Source: Isoetes taiwanensis (lineage: Eukaryota; Streptophyta; Lycopodiopsida; Isoetales; Isoetaceae). From it: a stretch of 64,000 nt of DNA. Position numbers and translations under genes: made by a program. The first letter of the stretch is position 1. Every line of letters starts with the position of its first letter. Below the pieces are notes generated by a model, which was not told where the DNA came from, did no database searches, and worked only from the letters and a program-made list of their open reading frames with translations. The stretch spans positions 9,864,099-9,928,098 of the forward strand of contig JAJEKV010000032.1 in NCBI GenBank assembly GCA_021234155.1. Direction: 5' to 3'. Below are positions 45,348 through 56,522 of the stretch, piece after piece.

Positions 45348-45819
45348 AAATTGCAAAAATGCTTGAAACTTATGGACGTTAATACCGCAGTAGATCAAGC
45401 ATGCAAAAGACGGAAGCTTTAAGAAATCTATCTTTGTCTATTAGATTTCAGTTTCCAGCATGTACACATTATACAATTTTCATAATGAGTAGTACTTTGA
45501 CACTTCGCTACATGTTTCATATTATAATTTTGTATGAAGTTATACTAATCTATGAGCTTTTTGAATGTTCATAATACAGAATTTTTCATGTAATACGGTC
45601 AATTAAGTGAGAAGGTTAGAGAACTGTGCTTTAAATTTGATGAAGCAAAGAACCATGCTTTAGATTAAATAAATTATATCTAGGTGAAATTTAATCATCT
45701 GTATTAATTGAATCGGAAACGGTAGGACTTCATCCATAAATGGACGGCGTAAATATATGCGAGAGTATCGAAAAAGACAAAATCTACTTCAATGTGGACC
45801 AAATGACAAGTACGTTGAT
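45348..45819 (+). repeat. direct repeat, copy 2
   Basis: Second copy of 44768-45254, separated by ~93 bp rich in CTAGCTAG and ACTAGTC words (45255-45347). It ends ~80 bp before the first AT-hook mini-exon. Confidence 0.9.
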
Positions 45820-45900
45820 TTACATCATTAGAAACTTAAATTGATATACAATTCAATATTGCACAATTTATTGATTCTCTATATTTATAACAGTAATAGC

Positions 45901-46886
45901 ATGGACGTTGTGACTAACGATGAGCTTCCTGTATTGAATATAGGTCGTCCCAGGTATTTGTTTAATTCCTCCATCTACTATTAATTTATTCCTTCAAAAT
46001 TCATATATGAAGTGACCAATATACTTGCATCTAAATAACAGGACTCGTGACAAAAAAAACAAATGGTCCGGTAAAAAAAACAGGTCGCCCCAGATATTTT
46101 AAAGCATAAATTCACATATATTACCATGACTCATGAATTCTAGATAAATTCTAGATATTACTCATCCACTAATTGAAAGTTTTTACGCAGAAAGCAGACC
46201 ACTCCTCTGCTTAATTGCAACGAGGCCATCAAGACAACGAAAAATAAACAATCTAGGTTAGTATGCCATTCTCTATATCTACTATGATTTATTTGCTAAA
46301 TGATGACTTGCAAACAGAAAAAACAATGAAGATTCAATTGAACAAAAGCAAAACCAACTTATCACTGTCAAAAGGAAAAGAGGACGCCCCGAGTATGTAC
46401 CTAAAATCACTGTACTTGTTTCGCAATTCAAATCAAAACTCATTTATCGTTTACCACTTTTATGCAGAAAAGGCAATGATCATGCAAATGTCGACATTGA
46501 ACTTGAAATCAATGTATGCAAAAGAAAGCGAGGCCGTCCCAGGTATTTACATCCTTCAACTTCCATATTTTCGCAGAAGCCATGATGGAATCTAACACAC
46601 ATGTATCCGAGCACAACCAAGCTTGCATTGACGTATCAACCAACCAAAACAAACCTCCCAGGTACGCATTTTAATATTTTGATACAAATTATCAAATCCC
46701 AGGGTTTGCATAAAACAATTATAACCTCTACATCTTTTCTAACAACTAGTCTATCCTTTCAAGTTTTATGAAATGCATATCTAACAAGTACTTTATTTAC
46801 TCCTTGCAGCGATGGCTATACAAATCCAACCAACAAAAACCAAACACACAGACTCAATCAGAAGAAAAGACAATGAACAAATCCCA
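45901..46886 (+). CDS. Helitron Rep/helicase gene, AT-hook mini-exon series
   Basis: About seven short exons (50-85 bp) separated by ~90-150-bp introns precede the main Rep exon. The clearest are 45901-45953 (start ATG; ends GRP then AG|gt), 46318-46398 (ends VKRKRGRP) and 46468-46542 (ends CKRKRGRPR, AG|gtatt). Each ends in an AT-hook-type RGRP core and splits the last Arg codon after its second base, so exons can be added or skipped without changing frame. Others (46042-46095, 46191-46257, 46577-46661, 46810-46888) are decayed. The AT-hook binds the minor groove of A/T-rich DNA. The main exon begins in the same phase at 47000. Broken as a gene by frameshifts downstream. Confidence 0.6.
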
Positions 46887-46999
46887 AGTATGTCTATGTT
46901 TTAGTTTTATTTCCATTCAATTCATAGTCTTTTATTATGTGCAAATAGTGCACTTTTTATCATAGCTTTCAATAATTTCATCTTTATGTTTACTAATAG

Positions 47000-48618
47000 G
47001 ACACGAATAGAATTTGCGGACACTGAACTAGATAAAATACCAAGCTCATCCATTAACCACATTGTGCCCTCGTCTAGTGACCTTACAGTTTCTACAACTA
47101 TAGATTCTTCCAGTCTTATGGTGACATCCGAACATTGGCTGAAGCAAATCAAAACTATGAATGAAGTCCTTAGACCTCCAAACCATCAATTGCTACAATG
47201 GAATAAACAATGTGATATATGTCACATTGAATTATTGAATACTGAACGGCCTACTTTCTGTTGTAACAATGGCCGTAGATTACTTCCACCACTCCAAACA
47301 CTCCCTAGTCATTTGAAAGAGTTATATGACGTACCTGATTTCGCTAGAAACTCGCGTATTATTAACAATCTTTTTTGCTTCACTGCACTCTCGGTATCAA
47401 AGGAGACTTCATAAATCTAAAAATGCCATCATCAGTAGCCATCATGGGACGAACATACCATCGTCTTCTATCCACAAACGAACCTACTAGCAGCTTACAT
47501 TGGTATATATACGACGATAGTAAACGATATAATATCGCTGCTGAAAAGCAAATTCCAGCTAGTTGGATTATGGAAGTAGGCACCATATTACAATCCACAA
47601 ATCCGTATGCTCAAAAACTCAAAACAGTTAAAGAGCTACACCGTTCGCCTGCCACATTGACACTTGCTGACCCCCCAACATTAAATGAAATTGCTGCTAT
47701 CATGCACGCAAATGATACTACCACAATAACACCAAGAACTGCATTATTTTGGATGGAAGTTAACCATCCTCCAATCTTTATAAGCTTTCTTGACGCTGAA
47801 TACGAACCTTTGCAATATCCCCTTCTCTATCCACATGGCACGTTAGGATGGCATCCAAAAAATGAATACAGAATGTCCCAAATTGACTAGTATCGGACAA
47901 GACTATTTACATGAGCCTCGTTTTCTGCAACTTGGTCGCTTATGTGGCGAATATCTAGTGGATATATATTCAAGAGTTGAAGAAGAACGTCTCAATTATA
48001 TCGCAACAGAAGGATTCCGATGAAACACTCTGCAACATGAAGAAGATTTCATTGACGACGAAGACGAAGATATTCGCCGTGGAATATTGCCGGCCTCGTT
48101 CCTAGGCTACAAACGATGGTGTGCTGTGCAGATAGCTGATGCGCTTGCACTGGCAAGAGCAAAGGGAAGACCAACCTTATTTATAACAATGACGACAAAT
48201 CCCAGTTGGCCAGAAATTAAATGCAAACTGCAGTTTGGTCAAAATGCATCAGATATTCCCATGATTGTTGTTCGCGCATGTCACGAGAGGGTATCTAGGC
48301 CCCATATCTTACATGATGCATGTAATCGAGTTCCAAAAGCGTGGATTACCACACGCACATATTGTCATTAAAACCCAATACGATATTCCAATCTCTATGA
48401 TTGATCAACTCATTTTCACAGAATTGCCAACAGATCCAACACTCAGATCATTGGTTGAAAAATACATGATTCATAGACACCCATCAAGATGCCTCAAGGA
48501 TAATGGCAAATGTTGCTACAACTATCCAAAATCCCTCAATCCCACAACATACATTGAAGAAAAGGGCTACACACAATATAGAAGACGAACAAAAGCCGAC
48601 GTTAACGTTGTACCATAG
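47000..48618 (+). pseudogene. Helitron Rep N-terminal and HUH region (frameshifted)
   Basis: Main exon starts at 47000 ('TRIEFADTELDKIP'). It carries the Helitron-specific 'CDICHIELLNTERPTFCC' and 'RIINNLFCFTALSV'. It shifts frame near 47390, then 'YEPLQYPLLYPHGTLGWHP' (Helitron_like_N), shifts at about 47885 and has a TGA at 48021-48023. It then reads 'RRGILPASFLGYKRWCAVQI' in part and 'LFITMTTNPSWPEI'. About 15-20 residues seem deleted near 48275. The HUH signature follows as 'VIEFQKRGLPHAHIVIKT', then 'HRHPSRCLKDNGKCCYNYPK'. Rep HUH proteins nick one DNA strand to start rolling-circle transposition. Confidence 0.9.
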
Positions 48619-48639
48619 ATTCCATTTCTATTAAAAGAA

Positions 48640-49661
48640 ATGGATTGCCACATATATGCAGATATTGCTTCAACAGTATATATATCCACATATCTTTATG
48701 GATATATCTATAAAGGATTTGACACAACACGATTTCATATTAGCACTACTCCACAACAGCCAGAACCTCAACCACAACCCAAACCTTCCACCACACAGCC
48801 AGTCGAAAGTACTATCCACAAAACCAAAACCCAGCCAAAAAACAAAATTCAAGACTACATCTCCGCCCGCTACCTATCATCTATGGAGGCTACATGGAGA
48901 ATTATGTCGTATCATATAACGGAAAAACACCCATCTGTGAAGTCCCTCCCTCTTCATCTGGAAGGACAAAATAGACAACGCTTTGCAAGAACATCAACAA
49001 CCACTGGACTTTCCACACTAGACAGATATTTCCTCCGACCTCTTGATCCCATATTTGATTCCATGACTTATATAAACTACAACGAGAGCTATACATTTAC
49101 CGTATATAGACCAGACACACCACTACACCCTATGGACTATCTTGAACAATCGTCTCCAAACGCTCACAAAACATAGTGCACAAACGAGTAAGAGGAGAGC
49201 TCGTTTGCAAAATACGCTTGCTACTTCCAAAAATCGGAGAAGCATTCTACGTAAGAACAATACTACTCCATAAACCCGTTAGTTCATGGAATAACTTAAA
49301 AATCCACGAAGGCCACCACTATACCACGTATCAAGAAACTGCACAAGCAATGGGATTGATTGCACCAGCAAGCGAATCTATTAAAGTAATGGAGGAAGCC
49401 ATATCTTGCTTTCATACACCATCACAATTTAGATTCCTTTTCACACTTCTCATACTTGATAATGCCCCAACACTCGAACTTTGGAACATGTTTCAAAACC
49501 ACCTGACAGCCGACTTTCTAGATCAATATCATGGAGATAAACCCACTGCAATCAATGAAACACTTCTAGCCATTAACAACATCTTAGTGCAACATGGAAC
49601 AAATGTTCAAGCATTTGGACTACCAATATACAATGCACTATCTAAAGAAGTCCAAAATGAG
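48640..49661 (+). pseudogene. Helitron Rep tyrosine motif and Rep-helicase linker
   Basis: The frame at 48640-49176 contains 'YISTYLYGYIYKGFD', equivalent to the two-tyrosine motif (KYLFKYVYKG) of Helitron Reps; both tyrosines (residues 18 and 22 of the frame) remain. It is followed by 'ISARYLSSMEATWRIMSYHI' and 'SVKSLPLHLEGQ'. The next frame (49176-) gives 'YVRTILLHKPVSSWNNLKIH' and 'TYQETAQAMGLI', then 'ALSKEVQNE' where the LINE insertion begins. The linker is the usual one between Rep and helicase domains. Confidence 0.85.
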
Positions 49662-50361
49662 GAAATGAACGTTAGGCGCTCAAGCACCGACTGGACCCTG
49701 GGAGAAATCCCCAGACCCAATGGATGAGGCTTTGCTCGAAGCTGTTCTCCAGGGTCTGGGGATTGTTCAGGCCCCGGAAGAAGTCCAGGATTCCATCAAT
49801 TTAGTTGGCAATTTCATTAGATTAGCCCGAGTTTCTAACTCTAGGATAGGTTTCTACAGGATTGGATTCAATTATCTTTATCTGTGTGTTCTTTGTTTTG
49901 ATAGGCCAGGATCTTTGAGGGTTGCTGCTCACAACTCGCAACCATTTCTTGGTTGTTTACCATGAGTGCCCCCATGGAATTTGGTGCAGAACCAATCTAT
50001 CATTGGGCAACATTCTTTGACCTGCAGCCGGATCAATTCATCAGTGACATCGAAGTGGTAGTTTGGAGGTTTAGCAGCCAATTAGGATTCTTTCTCGACA
50101 TTCCTAGGATTTTGTGCCAGTTCTGACCCCCTGTCGAGCAGGACATTTAGTCTTAGATTGCTTTCTGCAGTAGATTACGGCTTATCTTATTTCGATTCAC
50201 CTTTTTCTTGGAAGGTGGGTTTCAGTTATTCTTCGGAGGCAAAAGGGGGACGCAGTCTTTCCCTTCTCCAAGTAACTGTTTCTATCTTTCCGGCTGCCCT
50301 TGCTCGGAGCCTCTTCTGCTTCTGTTTCGGTGGATCTTACGAGCAAAAATAAAAAAAGAAG
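49662..50361 (+). promoter_or_regulatory. LINE 5' leader
   Basis: About 700 bp before ORF1, expected to hold the internal promoter. A short frame (49720-49965) is present but not recognised. Confidence 0.5.
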
Positions 50362-52331
50362 ATGACGAACATCAAGAATAGCGGGGCTGGTTCTTCCAGG
50401 CAGAACTCTAACACCAACATTGAGGCAGAACTCTAACACCAACATTGAGGACGAAGAATGGACCCAAATTTTTTGGATGGAGAATAGAAGGGATCAGGGG
50501 TGGAAGCTACTCAAAGAAATTTATTTGGGGCTCGAGATTATCAAGGATCAACAGAGGGCTGCTGCGGTTTGCATGGGAGTTCAAGAAGATGTCACTATTA
50601 TGGCATGCAAAGAAAAAATGGAAACAATAGACAAAGATTACTGGGACGGCAGAGCCAATGACAGAGACTGGATATGGAACATGTGGGGCTTCACTCAGGA
50701 GATGGATACTGCTCTGTACAAGCTTATAACGGTTAAACAAGGACACACAGAAGCTGATTGCTGCAGCCTTAAGAACAGTATCTTTCGAGCCTCCATGGAT
50801 GAAATGCTGGCCAAGGTTAAGGATATGGTGGTTCGATGGGACGGACTCAAGGGGACAACCAGGGCGAGCATTAGGCTGATCAGAAGATGGGAAGATGCAG
50901 ATGACAACGTAATTGAGAGGCATAGGAAGGCCTTCAAGGCTACCTTAAAAAACGATGAAATTCCGAAAATCATTGCGACATCTCTGGAGGTATACCAAAT
51001 GAGGCTCAAGAAAAATGCCAAGAAATGTTGTATCAAAGATAGCAATGGTTTTTTTAACCCGGTGGAGGTGGATTCATGCGACTGTGAAAACTGCCAAGAT
51101 GTCAAGCTCTCCGGCCTTAATGTTGTGAAAACGAAGTTCGGGGAAGACAAGATCAGCAATGCGATCCCGGTCATGGGTAAGGGAGATAAAGCAAAAGGTT
51201 CGATTTCTAAGCCCTCTTATAAAAACGCTCTGCTTAAGGATGTTGCTTCTAATTCTTCCAAGCTTTCTGATCCTAAGGATACTAAGGAGGGAAACAGAGA
51301 TTTCATTGATCTTTTTGAGGTTCAGGATTCCTCGGCCACTGATATTTTTTCTAAAAATGCTATCCTGTTACATTTCCCTATTAGGTGTCCTTCGCAGAAT
51401 GAAATTAAGATGTGGATTACAAAGAACTAGCATACTCCTATCCTTTCTATTCTCAAGCTTGACAGCAAGACATTCCAGGTGGTGTGTAGAGATGAAGCAT
51501 GTGTCCATTCTATTCTTAGAAGGAAGCTTGATTTTATCTCTAACTCCCCCTTTTATATGATGAGATGGGATGCCAATTTCATCCCGGGGAAGGAAAGACA
51601 GAATATGTACTTCAACATGGATTAATTTTCCCAATCTCCCCCCTGCTTACTGGACTCGCTCTCACTTAAAGGCTTTATCCAATTGTTTAGGCGAGGTCCT
51701 CGAGATTAGCCTGCCCCAGACTAATTTCCCTTCTGTGTGCATTTCCAAGCCCATCCTCTCGGAATGGCACAGGAATCTTAAAACCAGGGTCAATAACAAT
51801 GAATTTTTAGACCTGAAAATTACCTATTCCAAGACTCCTGTTCGGACTCCTAGCTCTAAAGGCAAGCTCCCTATGCACCAGGAAGATATCAGGCAGATGT
51901 GGATCCCCAAAAAGCACAATGAGAACAATATTACGAAGGGGACTACCTCGCAAACCATGGATTTGGACAGAACTGTAAATTTGACCCGGGATCCTCCCCC
52001 CAACCATGTCCAGGAGCAATCCCATCAGGTAAAAATTAACTTCAATAAGGACATGATGATAACCCTCCAGAACGTCAAGTTTTCTGTTCAAATTGACACA
52101 GGAGATATTATTCTCTCCATGCCCAAGCTTCCTGATTTACCTCATACGGGGGAAAACACCAAGTTTGACCAGAATATTGAGGAAATTCTAGACACAGAGG
52201 AGGAAGGCTGGAAGCTAATTGACAAAAGGAAAGGAAGGGGTAAGAAAAAATTCTATCAAGGTCCCAGTAGAGCCAGCCCAAGAAAGTCCACTATCCAGGC
52301 AGGACAAGTGGTAGGGAAATACAGGTATTAA
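50362..52331 (+). pseudogene. LINE ORF1 (nucleic-acid-binding, disrupted)
   Basis: The natural start is probably ATG 50362 (MTNIKNSGAGSSRQNSNTNI); a 25-bp tandem duplication (50399-50448) shifts the frame, which continues as the frame at 50420-51430. A TAG at 51428-51430 and another shift near 51570-51625 follow. The C-terminal part (51570-52331) includes 'WINFPNLPPAYWTRSHLKAL' in part, which resembles the DUF4283/RRM-like gag domain of plant L1 ORF1 proteins ('P.EYW....L..IA..LG'). A basic tail 'RKGRGKKKFYQGPSRASPRK' precedes the stop. ORF1 proteins coat the element RNA. No CCHC knuckle was seen. Confidence 0.75.
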
Positions 52332-55300
52332 TGGACAAAAAAATTAATTGCATTACCAGGAATCTCCAGGGGATCAATAACAGTATTAAAAGAGATAGGT
52401 TGAAGGTTTGTATTTCAACTCTTAACCCTGATATTCTTTTCATCCAAGAGCACAAGATCCATGATGTTAATCACAAGATTATTATAGGTAAAACTCTCCC
52501 TCCAGGGTATGACCTTTGGTCCATTTCTGCTAATGATTCTTCTGCAGGGATAGCTATGATTTGGAGGAACAATCTTAACATCTCGGATATTTATATGGTT
52601 AATGATAGAAATGGTAGATGGCAGATCATGCTTTGTAATTTATTTAAAACTAGAATTGCTTTAGTCAATATTTATGCTTTCAATAATCCTACCGAAAGAG
52701 TTGGAGTTTGGAATAAGGTAAAGAATAGTCTTGACAACTTGGATTTTGATGAGTGTATCTTAGGAGGAGACTTGAATATGGTAACTAATGAGTTTATGAA
52801 GAACAAGAACTTTAGACCTCTGGGAGCTCAAGAAAAGAATGCTTGGAGGGGCCTGATCAGTGGTCATAACTTGATGCTGGCTAGGACGAGGCCCAATTCT
52901 TACAGCTGGACGGATAAGAGAAGTGATCCTACCCTTTGCCTCCATGACAGATTTTATCTTTTGGAGAATCTTTGGAACTATAGTAACAGGGTTTGTAACC
53001 TGGAGGGATACACACTCTCTGACCACTACCCTCAGCAATTAATTATCTCTGATAATAATGTGATCAAGAGGAAAAAGACTTATTTCAAGTTGAATACTAA
53101 TTTGTTGGATCATGAAGATTTTATGGACAGGCTCCAACAGGTTATTTCCAGGTATCCAAAACCCAATGGTTCCTCTGGCTGGATGTTCTGGTGGATTATG
53201 GTCTCCAAGGCTATCAAGAATTGGCTTAAGGAATGGGGTAAAGAGGTCCATAAGAAGAAAATGGCAGCTCTCCAGAATCTTAGGGATACCCTTCCCCAGG
53301 CTGCTGAGTCAGTTAAGGACAACATTAGAGCTGAGATTGAAAGGGAAGAAATTAGAATTGCCCAAGGGTGGAGGCTCAAGGCCAAGATTAGAGAAATTAA
53401 GGATGATGAGAGATGCAGCTCAAAGTTCTTCTTTGCCAAGGCTAAAGGAAAAATTAAAAGGAATCACATTTTTGACATTAAGGTGGGGGACGAATTCATA
53501 GTGGAAGAGGAACAGATCAAAAAGGCCGCCTCAGAGCACTTTACCAATATTATGGGAACCAACCTTGATTGTCAGGATAATAGGATGGATGAATTTATTA
53601 ATATACATCCTAAGGTCACGGATGAAGATAATGCTTCAATGGACAGACCCTTCACCAATGCTGAGATCCTTCTCACAGCCCGAGATATGGATAAAGGCAA
53701 GACCCCAGGGCCGGATGGGCTTCCTGTGGAATTCTTCCTTAAGGCGTGGCCTATTCTTGGTGACAGCATCACAAATATGGCCAATGAATTCAGAGATAGC
53801 AAATGTTTGGATGCCAGGATTAATACTAGCCTTATAACTCTCATCCCCAAAGTGGACATGCCGGCTTCTTTCTCAGATTATAGACCTATCTCTCTGTCTA
53901 ATGTGGTCTACAAGCTTATCTCGGGTACAATTGCTAGAAGACTCAAACCTGTGTTGGACAGAATCATTAGCTCATCTCAGGCTGCATACCTCAAGGATAG
54001 GTTTATCCTTGACAATGTAGTCACAGCCATTCTTGGCCTCAACTGGGCAAAAGACTCTAATCAGGTTATAGCTCTTATCAAACTGGACATCACCAAAGCT
54101 TTTGACACTGTAAGTTGGAACTTTCTTTTCAAGTGTTGTAGAGCCATGGGTTTCTCCAATGAGGTAATTCATATTTTTAGAGCTATTCTTGCTAATTCGA
54201 GATCTTCAGTGCTTATAAATGGGGAGTGCAGTCCCTTTTTCCCCCTGAAAAGGGGTGTTAAACAGGGATGCCCCCTGGCCCCATTTCTCTTTCTCATTAT
54301 TATGGAGGCTCTTCACTGTAAATTAGAAGGGGCCAAAAACTCTAACCAGATCCAGGGATTAAGCCTTCCTAATAATGACGAGGGGATGGATCAAATTTTA
54401 ATGGCCATTTTGCAGATGATACATTTATTCTGGTGTCCATGGATGATCAGTCGATAATCAATATTCAAAGGATTCTGGATAATTTCGGCACAGCATCTGG
54501 GTGCAAGATCAATCCCATCAAGTCAAAGGTTATGTCCAAGGACCAGGTAAGAGGGGAACACACGGCTGATCTCCTAGGTTGTAAGTACATCCTCCCTACC
54601 AATTCTTCAAAAATTCTTGGTATTCCCTATGCTTTAAGAGGGAGCCCCTCTGATTTATGGAGTGAGATTATAGAAAAGTTTCAGAAAAAGGTTGATAATC
54701 TCAACTCCAAATATATTTCCAAACAGGGAAGAGCTATTATTGCGAATGCTATTATCTCGTCGTCTCATGTCTACCAATCCTCTGTGATTCTTGCCCCTAA
54801 AAAGGTATCTAACAAATTGCAGAGTATTATTGGCAGGTTTATATCCTGTGGTCAGAATAGGAAGTGCTGGACCCCAGTTGCCATGGCAGAGTGTTGTAAA
54901 CGGAAAAAGGATGGAGGTCTGGGGGTTATAGATATTGAGAAGCAGGGCTTAGCTCTTGCTGCCAAATACTTCTTCAAGGCTACCCATAATTTGATTAAGC
55001 ACCCGATCTCCATCATCATTAGGCATTACCTTATGAAATGTTGGTCTTTTGGGTGGAGGCAGATCAAGATGGTCCTTCCTCACTCCATATACTTTCCATT
55101 TACGGCCCCAAGATCTACTCCGACCCTAATCAAGAAATGGATCAAGGCCTGGAATTCAGTCAGGGGAGTTTTCGATTGGAAGGAAGGGCTATCTATGGAT
55201 CAATCTATTTTTTGGAATCCTGCTATTCTTACTAACAATCCATCTTTATGTTTAGCTTGTCATTTTCCAGATCAGGCGAAGCTTTGGAGCACCAAAGGGA

Positions 55301-55980
55301 TCATTCTTATCAGGGATATGTATAATGACAATGGAATTATTCCTTTTAGGGAATCAATTCTGGCTGAAGAAGGAGAGGTCTGCGAGTTTCTTTATGAAAA
55401 TATATGCACCACTCTCACCCAAGGTTTATGGTCCAATAACGAATGTAATTGGAATTACCATGGGAAAACAATTTTATCTGTCAGGATGGCTTATAGGTTC
55501 CTCATGAGGGATCTGACTATCTCCATTCATGAAAAATGGCAGACTGGGGCAGACAGGTGTATGAGAAATCTGAGGTTCATGTGGTCTAGCCCCATCTATC
55601 CCAAAATCAAATCTTTTATGTGGCAGTTATGGCATAAGGCCCTGGCAACGAATAGTAAGAGATACAGATTACAAATGGCAGAATCAGACGTTTGCCCTAG
55701 GTGCCTGGGCCAAAAGGAGGATGAACGTCACCTCTTCAAGAATTGCATCTGGTCAGAATGGGTGTTGGATTTAGCATCCAATTTTTTGGGCTATGACGTT
55801 TTATCTATTAATTTCTTGGACTTTTTTATGCCTGACAACCCGAATGACTGGAGGATCTATATTCTGCTATGAAGGATCTGGAAGGGCCGTAATGAGTTCA
55901 TTTTTAATAATGAAATCATCCACCCAGAAGCTGTGATCAAGCAGATTAAATATGATGTTAATTGGATTATTGCAGCCTTG
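52331..55980 (+). pseudogene. LINE ORF2: endonuclease and reverse transcriptase
   Basis: Starts at ATG 52331, overlapping the ORF1 stop. The APE-type endonuclease has 'TRNLQG', 'FIQEHK', 'LGGDLNMV' and 'SDHYP'. RT has 'KTPGPDGLPVEFF', 'LITLIPKV...YRPISLSNVVYK', 'IKLDITKAFDTVSW', 'GVKQGCPLAPFLF' and 'GHFADDTFILVSMDD'. The last block needs a one-base shift at about 54395-54405 to join the frame 54433-55872. A zinc segment 'CPRCLGQKEDERHLFKNC' (about 55692-55745) follows. A TGA at 55870-55872 lies where relatives have Trp, and the frame continues 'RIWKGRNEFIFNN' to 55980. No RNase H was seen. Confidence 0.9.
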
Positions 55981-56504
55981 TGATTCTTTCTTATGGGCTC
56001 TCTGTTTATTTCAGGGATCATATTTGTACTGGTACGAAAGATCTAATGGACCCTAATACCAACATGGAGTGGATCAAGGTGTTCGGCCCGCCGAACCTGT
56101 ATGGTCACGAAGAACCCTGCTTATGTAATTGCTGCTGTGACCAGAACTATGACATCAGAAGAACCCTTTTATATGGAGCCAAAGATAACAGAGGAAGATT
56201 CAATATGGCCAAGGCAGGTTCCTGCCTGTGTTCATTTTGCGTTCTCACAATCATGGTTAGGGGAAAGGGACGGAAGATCTCTAATTTCCACCTTAAATCC
56301 TCCTTCTAGCCTGCTGTTGTATGCAAACTTGATCAGAGTTGGAAAATCTCAGGGAAACTCCGTAGTTCATGAATTACCTGTTTTTACCTTTCATATACTC
56401 TTTTTATATGAGCGATAAGGGTTATACTTCCTTGTAAAAAGTTAAAAGTAAATTTTGTAACCTTATTTATATACATAATATACATATCGGCCTTCAATAA
56501 AAAA
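55981..56504 (+). other. LINE 3' region and poly(A)
   Basis: About 520 bp, A/T-rich at the end, finishing with AATAAAAAAAAA. The 115-codon frame 55962-56309 has no recognised domain. Confidence 0.6.
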
Positions 56505-56522
56505 AAAGAAGTCCAAAATGAG

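Larger units (their letters stand above)
49662..56504 (+). mobile_element. full-length L1-type LINE inside the Helitron gene
   Basis: A 6.84-kb insertion flanked by an 18-bp target duplication AAAGAAGTCCAAAATGAG (49644-49661 and 56505-56522). It ends in CAATAAAAAAAAA, so the tail overlaps the duplication's leading A residues. It has a ~0.7-kb 5' leader, ORF1, ORF2 and a ~0.63-kb 3' region. The near-intact frames and perfect duplication mark it as one of the youngest insertions here. Confidence 0.95.
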
